A DNA stretch of 64,000 nucleotides, from assembly GCF_000350225.1 (NCBI RefSeq), contig NW_005179273.1, positions 17,497 to 81,496 on the forward strand. Reading direction: 5' to 3'. Shown here piece by piece: positions 55,505-64,000 of the stretch. The number at the start of each line of letters is the position of its first letter. Within the stretch, counting starts at the first letter, position 1. Made by a program: the position numbers and the translations under genes. Origin of the DNA: Chondrus crispus (Eukaryota > Rhodophyta > Florideophyceae > Gigartinales > Gigartinaceae). Under the pieces are notes generated by a model. That model was not told the origin of the DNA. It saw nothing but the letters and a program-made list of their open reading frames with translations, and ran no database searches.

Positions 55505-56767
55505 TAATGGTAGGTTCGGAGGGGCAAGGGAAAGAAGGAAGGCAGGTTGATGTGTGTGAGTGAAGGAGTTGGTGCCGAGGTTTACTTTGAAGCCGTTTTC
55601 CTGCGATACTTATACACTTCGAGTGCTACACTATCGCTCTACTCCGACTCCCAGTAAACCATACTCTACTATGCGCGACCAAGCGCGGTCCTCTTGTGGC
55701 CCGACCATACTGTTCGATTTCCACCTTACGAATCGATTCGTAACTATTAGCTCACAACTATTTCTACACATTCCAAATGACTGTAAACCATGGCCCTATG
55801 CATGCAACTGTTTCACACCTTACTAATCTGCATCCAGTCATGCCAGACTTCATTGTTGTGCAACGAACAACTTGGCACTTGTCTATTTCCAACAACGCAA
55901 ACGTCTTTCATATCACAATCGCCATACGTATCCTTGTTTCTCACCTTACTAATTTCGCCAAGCACTGTCAGATAATTATGGCAAGTTATAACAATGTGCA
56001 TCCAGACTTTCTACACAACTCACATGAGAATACATGTAAATCACACGAGTACTGTCATGAACTTGCATCCAACGGCGCACCATGACGAGAGCACAGTGCA
56101 ACGGTGCGTGCTCACGCAAGACTCGCATACAGCGTGACGCGTACACAGAATAATCGCACAACTGTATTCCTCTCGCGAGAAGTACTTGTTGTACTTTTGA
56201 TTCACATGTACTGTACTCGGACACGCGCAGGATCGCAAACAGTCTGACACTGTAAAACTGTAAACCCTCATGTGCATACACCTGGATGCGTGTACATGTG
56301 TACGTACACGAATCCACCTGGCGACGTGTACATGTGTACACGGCATACATGTGTCCCGCCCGGGGGCCCCATGCAATTACCCATTACAACCATGGCAAAC
56401 CACTTGAAACCCCAAAACAACGTAATTATGGCATATACAGGCCATTTAAAGTACATCACAAGGCCAATGACGCACACGTGGACAACGCTCGACCAATAGA
56501 TTTGCAGCATTAGACCTGAGGGCCAATAGAATTGCAGTATTTCCTGTGTAGTCTATAGTGCTACGGGCCAAGGTTCCACTTGGCAAAACTATGCAAATTT
56601 GCATGACCCTCCGAGAGGCCACTTTCGTCCCCGGAACCCCAAAATCTGGGATTTTACACGTGTCATGTCGTGATATGGGTAAGAGCGCCCGGACCGTGCA
56701 GTCATGTACACGTGTCACTCGATTTTGACCTTTTCAGATAACAGCATGTGGTCGCACATTTTCAATA
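55505..56767 (-). repeat. 3' LTR of Copia element D
   Basis: 1263 bp, TAATGGTAGG (plus) to TTTTCAATA. It has the same length and nearly the same sequence as the H LTR and the solo LTR at 7972. Confidence 0.93.
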
Positions 56768-56778
56768 CCTCCCCTCGA

Positions 56779-59700
56779 TCACATGCTTTGGGCAGCTTTG
56801 CACTCGGAAAGCCCAACCATGCCCACGAACTTTTCAAACAGCACGCGACCAAGTGGTTTGGTCAGCATATCGGCTGGCATTTCTGTTGTCGGACAATGGT
56901 ACAATGTGACCAGTTTTCGCTGCACCGCATCTCGAACAAAATGATACGTAATATCAATGTGCTTGTTGCGACGATTTGTAGATTCGTTCTGAGCAAACGC
57001 AATCGTACCAGCGTTGTCACATCCAACGCGAATTGTTGGATCCGAATTCGCACCAAGTACATCAGCATGGAAGCGTCGAAGCCACGCGGCCTCTTTGCAT
57101 GCTTCACTGAGTGCGATGTATTCTGCCTCACAAGTAGACTTTGCAACTACTGTTTGTTTCCGGGAAGCCCAACTGATAGGCCCATCACAAAGCTTGAACA
57201 CGTACCCACTCGTTGATTTCCGTGATTCAAGGCATCCACCCCAATCTGCGTCGCTATACCCATGAAGTTCCGTACCAAGATCATCTTTACCAAACACTAT
57301 TCCAAGATGCTGGGACCCACGCAAGTATCTCAAAACACGTTTCACACCTGTCCAATGCGAATCGTGAGGGTCGGCACAGTGTTGAGATAACTTTCCAATG
57401 GCAAACGCAATATCGGGGCGGGTCCCGACCATTAGGAACATTAGACATCCAATGGCCTGACGATATGGTTCAAAGCATGGGTTGTCATCAGTGCCAGTTT
57501 CGGCCACTTGCATTGTGACATGTCGAGACTGTTCCATCGGAGTAACGCAAGGATTGCATGCCGACATTTTGAACCGTTTCAGTACTGCTTGGGCATACTT
57601 CGACTGCGTGACGGTCAGGACGTGTTTAGAACGTATACGGTCGATCTCTAGACCAATACAAGTCTTCGCTTCGCCAAGGTCTTTCATATCGAATCGTTTG
57701 TTAAGTTCATTTTTCATCCATAATATGGCCTCCAAGTCACTTCCAGCTAGCAGCAGATCGTCCACGTACAACGCGATAATCATGATGACATTGCCTTGAC
57801 GTCGAATGTAAAGACATGGGTCGCTGCGTGTAGTGTTGAAACCAAGTTCAGTGATCAGAAACTCATCGATCTTACTATGCCATTGGCGATGGGCTTGCTT
57901 AAGACCATAGATTGCTTTCAAAAGTTTACACACCGAATCAGGTTTGACTTTGTCGATGCATCCTTCAGGTTGCTCCATGAAGATTTCTTCGTGAAGTTCA
58001 CCGTTGAGGAAGGCAGTCACCACGTCCATCTGATGCAGCTCAAGGTCAAAGTGCGCAACCAGTGCCAGCAGCAGACGGATAGTTGTGAACTTGATGACAG
58101 GGGCGAAAGTTTCAGTGTAATCGATGCCTTCTACTTGTTGAAAGCCTCGTGCCACAAGACGTCCTTTTGCAGTTTCGACCAATTTTCCGGACTCGTCAGG
58201 AAGTTGCTTCACTCCGAAAACCCACCTGGACGTCAGGACGTTTGATGCTTGAGATCTTGGAACAAGTGTCCATGTTTTGTTTTTGTGTTGTGAAGCAAGT
58301 TCTTTGTCGATGCCCTTCTGCCAGAAGCGAGCTTTTGGAGAATCCATAGCTTGCTTGTACGAGTTTGGGATTTCCGTTATCACATGGGCGTGGCTAAGGA
58401 GTCCAGCAGTCACCAAAGCTGCTGCCCACCACGCCCCAGGCGTTTTGCGAATGCGAGTGGACCGACGGAGATTAGTTGGCGGATCAATAGTTTCTTCCTC
58501 AACTACGTGTTGCTCAACTGTTTCGGTAGTTTCGTCCTCCCCTGCAGTTGGGGAAGAGTTGGAGGATTCATCAGAGTGTTGTTGTTCATCCGGCAATGAT
58601 GCTTCTGATGCCACTGCATCATTTTCTGCAACTTCCTCATCGATGTTCAAGTTGATTGTGTCATCATCAGTTGTAGCCTCCTCGTTTGTATCCATCGGTT
58701 CACCAGATTTGCCTCCCGTGGACTCGTCAAAAGTAACATCTCTGGATACGATCACTTTGTGCAAATCACCATCCCACAACTTGTAAGCTTTCGTATTTTC
58801 AGCATACCCTAGAAACATTGCCTCCTTTGCACGGGCGTCAAGTTTCTGGATGTTGTGTTTTGGTAATGTATACCAACACTTTGAACCGAAAACACGCAAA
58901 TGACCAACATTTGGCACAGATTTCATCCATAAGTGGTAGGGGTCATCTTAGGGGGAATGGCACGTGACGTGACTCGATTTCGAACGTACACTGCATTGGC
59001 AAGTGCTTCTGCCCAGAACCCCTTCGTAACTTTCTTGTGCGCTAGCATGGAGCGCACCAAGTTTACCAAAGTTCTGTTCAGTCGTTCGGCGACGCCATTT
59101 TGCTCCGGAGTGTACGCGGTCGTCATTTGATGCTGAGTACCATTTGCAATCAGAAAAGACTTAAACTCCGTGGACAGATACTCACCACCTCGATCGGTGC
59201 GAAGCACTTTGATCTTGCGACCAGTGTGAGTCTGAGCAAGTTGTGCAAACATTTTGTATCGTTCAAATGCTTCTGATTTATGGTGTATAGGGTACACTAC
59301 CGACCAGTTTGAGTGATCATCTATGAAGGTAATGAAGTACTTGGCACCACCAATGGACTGCACCTCTAAGGGGCCACAAACATCAGAGTGAACTAAGTCT
59401 AGACAGAAGTATGCCCGCCTCGAGGACCGCTCTTTTGGGATCACAGATCGAGTGGCTTTGCCGTAGACGCACGCAGAACATTTTTCAGAGATGCAATCAT
59501 TGTCAGTATTGTTGATTTTGTTAGCCTCATTACCAAGTAGTTTGACTCCACTTACCACATTGTCACGAATCATCGAAGCAATACCTTGAGAATGCACATG
59601 TGCAAAGCGCTCATGCCACGTTTGCAGGGTGGCAGCATGTGCAGATCCGATGTCACTGACGATGTCGAGAACGTAAAGTTCTCCAACCAATGTCGCAGTC

Positions 59701-60733
59701 GCCACTACAGTTGAGCCTCGTCTGATCATGCATTTTCCATTTTCGAACCCAACTTTTAGTCCAACTTCAGTCATTCGACTGACAGAGAGCAGAGAGAACG
59801 CAAAGTCCGGAACGTGCAATACATCCGTCAACTTGCACGGTTCGATGCGGCCATTCACATTTAACTTCAAGTGAACGTCACCACGGCCCGCAACCTTTGC
59901 ACTAGCCTTGGTTCCCATCTGAACAGAGGCGGATTCAAGTGGCTCATACGTCGCAAACAAAGATCGGTCATATGTAATATGAGCTGTACAAGCTGAATCT
60001 ACGAGCCACGAAGGCAACATCTCCATATCGTTCGTGTGCGAAGCTTTCGACATCAGACATGTGAAGTCGACGCTGTTTACAACCATGTCGGGATCAGGTT
60101 TCTGTGTGACAAATGCAGATTGTTTCCGCTGAGACATACGCGGTTTATATCCGCTAGGAGGAGCCGGGCGACGCCCATTCAAATCCTTTCCCCAGCAGCG
60201 GGTTGCCGTATGGCCTGTATGACCGCAGTTCGTGCATTTGTAATCGTTTATGTCCCGATTGTTCGGGGCACGATTAACCAGAGCCGATGTCTGTGAGGAG
60301 CTAGACTTCATGTTTGCTCGTTGCTCTTCCTGCAGCAGACGACTTTTCACAAAGTCCAAACTGAATATCTTTTCCTCATTACCGAGAGCATCAAGTGCAA
60401 CGATGAGAGCCTCGAAACGGGCAGGCAGACCGTTGAGCACTGCCATGGCCATCTCCTTGTCATCGATGTTTACGCTCATTGACTTGAGGATGGCTGCCAG
60501 CTGCTTGACACGATTGATGTATGCAAGCACCTTTTCACCGGAAAGCATCTTCACAGTGTAGAACTCACGACGTGCAGCTAGTTTGTTCAGCAAAGTGTGC
60601 CTCTCAAACACGTTGACAATAGCTTCCCACATCTCATGAGCAGTATCAACATCACGTACATGCTCAAGATGCTCATCTGATAGGGAGAGACCAATCAGTG
60701 CTTTAGCTTTACTGTCACCTCTGATCCACTTCT
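56779..60733 (-). pseudogene. Copia D gag-pol, frameshifted and interrupted
   Basis: It matches the C polyprotein from gag (KKWIRGD at 60733) to the end. A one-base loss near 58938 (GTGGTAGGGGTCAT against GTGGTATGGGGTCAT in C) shifts the frame between integrase and RT. Otherwise knuckle, protease, pre-integrase with TLQTWHERF, DDE core, YVDDLLLAG and RNase H are present. The N-terminal gag and leader were separated by the insertion of H at 60734. The apparent longer frame past 60733 is H LTR sequence. Confidence 0.94.
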
Positions 60734-61996
60734 TATTGAAAATGTGCGACCACATGCTGTTATCTGAAAAGGTCAAAATCGAGTGACACGTGTACATGAC
60801 TGCACGGTCCGGGCGCTCTTACCCATATCACGACATGACACGTGTAAAATCCCAGATTTTGGGGTTCCGGGGACGAAAGTGGCCTCTCGGAGGGTCATGC
60901 AAATTTGCATAGTTTTGCCAAGTGGAACCTTGGCCCGTAGCACTATAGACTACACAGGAAATACTGCAATTCTATTGGCCCTCAGGTCTAATGCTGCAAA
61001 TCTATTGGTCGAGCGTTGTCCACGTGTGCGTCATTGGCCTTGTGATGTACTTTAAATGGCCTGTATATGCCATAATTACGTTGTTTTGGGGTTTCAAGTG
61101 GTTTGCCATGGTTGTAATGGGTAATTGCATGGGGCCCCCGGGCGGGACACATGTATGCCGTGTACACATGTACACGTCGCCAGGTGGATTCGTGTACGTA
61201 CACATGTACACGCATCCAGGTGTATGCACATGAGGGTTTACAGTTTTACAGTGTCAGACTGTTTGCGATCCTGCGCGTGTCCGAGTACAGTACATGTGAA
61301 TCAAAAGTACAACAAGCACTTCTCGCGAGAGGAATACAGTTGTGCGATTATTCTGTGTACGCGTCACGCTGTATGCGAGTCTTGCGTGAGCACGCACCGT
61401 TGCACTGTGCTCTCGTCATGGTGCGCCGTTGGATGCAAGTTCATGACAGTACTCGTGTGATTTACATGTATTCTCATGTGAGTTGTGTAGAAAGTCTGGA
61501 TGCACATTGTTATAACTTGCCATAATTATCTGACAGTGCTTGGCGAAATTAGTAAGGTGAGAAACAAGGATACGTATGGCGATTGTGATATGAAAGACGT
61601 TTGCGTTGTTGGAAATAGACAAGTGCCAAGTTGTTCGTTGCACAACAATGAAGTCTGGCATGACTGGATGCAGATTAGTAAGGTGTGAAACAGTTGCATG
61701 CATAGGGCCATGGTTTACAGTCATTTGGAATGTGTAGAAATAGTTGTGAGCTAATAGTTACGAATCGATTCGTAAGGTGGAAATCGAACAGTATGGTCGG
61801 GCCACAAGAGGACCGCGCTTGGTCGCGCATAGTAGAGTATGGTTTACTGGGAGTCGGAGTAGAGCGATAGTGTAGCACTCGAAGTGTATAAGTATCGCAG
61901 GAAAACGGCTTCAAAGTAAACCTCGGCACCAACTCCTTCACTCACACACATCAACCTGCCTTCCTTCTTTCCCTTGCCCCTCCGAACCTACTATTA
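60734..61996 (+). repeat. 5' LTR of Copia element H
   Basis: 1263 bp, TATTGAAAATG to ACCTACTATTA. CTTCT at 60729-60733 is the left TSD inside the D gag. It contains the ATGCAAATTTGCAT palindrome near 60898, ATTGG motifs near 60975 and 61003, and TACACATGTACACG repeats near 61160-61215. Confidence 0.95.
61887..61892 (+). promoter_or_regulatory. TATA box of element H LTR
   Basis: TATAAG in GTGTATAAGTATCGC, about 105 bp before the LTR end, the same placement as in C. Confidence 0.65.
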
Positions 61997-62010
61997 GGTT
62001 ATGGGCCCAG
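61997..62010 (+). other. Primer-binding site of element H
   Basis: GGTTATGGGCCCAG, adjacent to the LTR; half-tRNA initiator-Met type. Confidence 0.9.
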
Positions 62011-62373
62011 TCCCTCGCTGTCGTTTCACTGCATGAGTCTGTCGTTCTCGTTCCGTTGTTTCTGCCGTCGTTGTCGCTGTCGTTTTCGCTGCCGTTTCTC
62101 GTCGTTCTTTCCGCTGGTTTTCTCGCTGTCGTTGTCGCTCTCGTTCTTGCCGTCGTTCTTGGTTTTGGTTTTCGCTGCTGCTGTCGTTCTTGCTCTGTTG
62201 TGTGAATTGGTTTTGGTCATCGCCCCCGCTGTCTTCGTTGTCTTCGTTCTTGGTTTGGCTTTTGTTCTTGCTGTGGTTCTTGCTGCTGTCTCTGTCTTTG
62301 GTCTTCGTCTTCGTTTCCGCTCCCGCTACCGCCGTCGTCGTCAATCTCGCATTTAGTTTTTCTTCGTTCTCTC
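62011..62373 (+). other. Low-complexity leader of element H
   Basis: GTCGTT/GTCGCT repeats as in C. An upstream ATG at 62033 opens a frame to 62356 with a stop that C lacks at that place, so it is not conserved as a protein. Confidence 0.6.
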
Positions 62374-63045
62374 ATGCAAAGTAAGTTTTGAGTTTCTTTC
62401 CATTTCCTACACATCTAAGTGATTGTCTTTGCACGTTTTGGTGGTTCTTAAGAGCAATAATTCCAAAATCTGTTACTGACGATTATCTTCATATTCCTTA
62501 TTGTGAATACCTGTTTTTACGGGGTTGTGTTAGATCTGGAATTAGTACCGGTGCGCTCTGCGCCTGGGAAGCTGGTCACCGGTCGAACGGTTCGGACATC
62601 GGAGGTCGTATCCGTTGAGGTGCTTGAGCCTGAGGATCAACCTTCACCTCGGCTCGCGCTTCCGGGTCCGTCCTCGAGTTGCGCACCATATAGGATTCCT
62701 CGTATTCCGCGCTCTGTTCCCGCACCAATAAAGAGAACTACGCATCGACTTTCTGCTCGGAAAGCGGCTGTTCTCGCGGATAAACAGTTTAAGCGTGAGC
62801 GCAAGAGGAATCGTAAGGTGTGCCCGCGGTATAAGCGGTATTGTAAAGTGTGCGGCGTTAGTGGCAATAGTGCGAAGGCCTTTTACGACCACATTCAGTC
62901 TAGGTCTCATCGCATTCAAGTTGCCAACGCTAAGGAGACTCCGCGTTGTATCCCTTGCAATCGCGTCTTTGAGTCTCACGGGCACCTGAAGTGCCACGAG
63001 AACGGTGCCGCACACTTAAAGGTAGTTTGTGAACAGAATAGTTAG
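62374..63045 (+). CDS. Accessory two-zinc-finger ORF of element H (spliced)
   Basis: Second copy of the ORF described at 48268-48939. ATGCAAA at 62374-62380, intron 62381-62533 (GTAAGT to TGTGTTAG, 153 bp), exon 2 from 62534 to TAG at 63045. Both Cys2His2 fingers and the basic stretch are unchanged. Substitutions against C are few (VRTSEVVS against VPTSDVVS; TPRC against TPHC). The frame of exon 2 has no ATG, which supports splicing. The stop lies 172 bp before the gag ATG. Confidence 0.78.
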
Positions 63046-63217
63046 GGATTTCATCCAAATAAATTCACATATCTGTTCGCAAATTTCTCCTAGTGCAACT
63101 TCATAGTAATCATATCGAATTTCTTAGACGGGTGGGCTTGCCATTGTGTTGACTATCGGTTAACGGCTTGGGATCCCCGAACGGATTTTCGAATACTTGA
63201 AGTTTATTTGCACTAAA
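63046..63217 (+). promoter_or_regulatory. Conserved pre-gag leader block of element H
   Basis: 63128-63178 contains TTGACTATCGG and GTTAACGGCTTGGGATCC. It is almost identical to the same place in C (48137-48185), B (37850-37905) and A2 (3952-4000), although the flanking sequence has diverged. It could be a packaging, dimer or translation signal; the role is not known. Confidence 0.5.
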
Positions 63218-64000
63218 ATGGAAGATCAAGGAGGAGGAGGATCCATCAGAATCGACAAACTGACGGACTCCAACTTCTACGTGTGGAAGCAGAAAATACA
63301 ACTTCTGCTTGCTCTACGTGATGTTGACCAATACATCGTTGAGGGAAGAGTTCCAAGTGAGGAACGCGCGGAAGAGCGTAAGAAGTGGATCAGAGGTGAC
63401 AGTAAAGCTAAAGCACTGATTGGTCTCTCCCTATCAGATGAGCATCTTGAGCATGTACGTGATGTTGATACTGCTCATGAGATGTGGGAAGCTATTGTCA
63501 ACGTGTTTGAGAGGCACACTTTGCTGAACAAACTAGCTGCACGTCGTGAGTTCTACACTGTGAAGATGCTTTCCGGTGAAAAGGTGCTTGCATACATCAA
63601 TCGTGTCAAGCAGCTGGCAGCCATCCTCAAGTCAATGAGCGTAAACATCGATGACAAGGAGATGGCCATGGCAGTGCTCAACGGTCTGCCTGCCCGTTTC
63701 GAGGCTCTCATCGTTGCACTTGATGCTCTCGGTAATGAGGAAAAGATATTCAGTTTGGACTTTGTGAAAAGTCGTCTGCTGCAGGAAGAGCAACGAGCAA
63801 ACATGAAGTCTAGCTCCTCACAGACATCGGCTCTGGTTAATCGTGCCCCGAACAATCGGGACATAAACGATTACAAATGCACGAACTGCGGTCATACAGG
63901 CCATACGGCAAGCCGCTGCTGGGGAAAGGATTTGAATGGGCGTCGCCCGGCTCCTCCTAGCGGATATAAACCGCGTATGTCTCAGCGGAAACAATCTGCA
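63218..64000 (+). CDS. Copia H gag-pol, 5' part, runs off window
   Basis: The ATG at 63218 opens MEDQGGGGSIRIDKL, and the frame is open for 261 codons to the window end. It covers gag and the CCHC knuckle (CTNCGHTGHTASRC), ending in the SGYKPRMSQRKQSA linker before protease. It is almost identical to C and D. It is probably a complete element, but only the 5' part is visible. Confidence 0.93.
   Translation, partial: MEDQGGGGSIRIDKLTDSNFYVWKQKIQLLLALRDVDQYIVEGRVPSEERAEERKKWIRGDSKAKALIGLSLSDEHLEHVRDVDTAHEMWEAIVNVFERHTLLNKLAARREFYTVKMLSGEKVLAYINRVKQLAAILKSMSVNIDDKEMAMAVLNGLPARFEALIVALDALGNEEKIFSLDFVKSRLLQEEQRANMKSSSSQTSALVNRAPNNRDINDYKCTNCGHTGHTASRCWGKDLNGRRPAPPSGYKPRMSQRKQSA

Noticed and set aside
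60734-60797. Extended N-terminus (MYTCHSILTF...) of the D gag frame
   Set aside because: These codons are antisense H LTR sequence; the D frame truly ends at the insertion site 60733.

Overview
The window is eukaryotic nuclear DNA made almost wholly of nested LTR retrotransposons. The evidence is Ty1/Copia and Ty3/Gypsy polyproteins, 5-bp target-site duplications (TSDs), TATA boxes inside LTRs, a GT-AG intron and the absence of any bacterial gene organisation. The host cannot be named from sequence alone. A repeat-rich alga (for example a red alga) or an oomycete-like protist would fit, but this is a weak inference. The only candidate host gene is a cysteine-rich secreted protein at 31939-32712 (minus), which carries one in-frame stop.

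Layout. 1-2120: Copia A, minus, partial. 2121-5729: Copia A2, plus, inserted into A and cut off inside the integrase. 5730 to about 13830: Gypsy chromovirus X, plus, broken, with a solo Copia LTR at 7972-9234 (TSD CGGGG). About 13900-20425: element U copy 1, minus, an LTR element with one long ORF of unknown family and no pol. 20426-21739: gag and 5' LTR of Gypsy-like element V, minus. 21741-22725: an array of GC-rich hairpins. 23234-23823: a second V-type LTR in opposite orientation. 23824-25077 and 30000-30620: decayed Copia F, minus, split by Copia E at 25078-29999 (plus, TSD GCGTC). 31939-32712: the cysteine-rich gene. 32957-39754: Copia B, minus, intact (TSD CACAT). 39768-42714 and 50568-54263: U copy 2, plus, split by Copia C at 42715-50567 (minus, intact, TSD TCTCC). 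54264-55504: Copia fragment G. 55505-60733: Copia D, minus. 60734-64000: Copia H, plus, inserted in the gag of D and running off the window.

How the parts work. The A, A2, B, C, D, G and H elements are one Copia clade. Where the leader is present, the primer-binding site lies directly after the 5' LTR and is complementary to the anticodon stem-loop of initiator tRNA-Met (half-tRNA priming, as known for Drosophila copia and yeast Ty5). Their LTRs end in TA instead of the usual CA. The C/H subfamily carries an extra ORF between the 5' LTR and gag. It encodes two C2H2 fingers of C-x2-C-x12-H-x5-H spacing, has no ATG in its main frame, and becomes a 172-residue protein only if a 153-bp GT-AG intron is removed. 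That ORF and element U are the most novel content.
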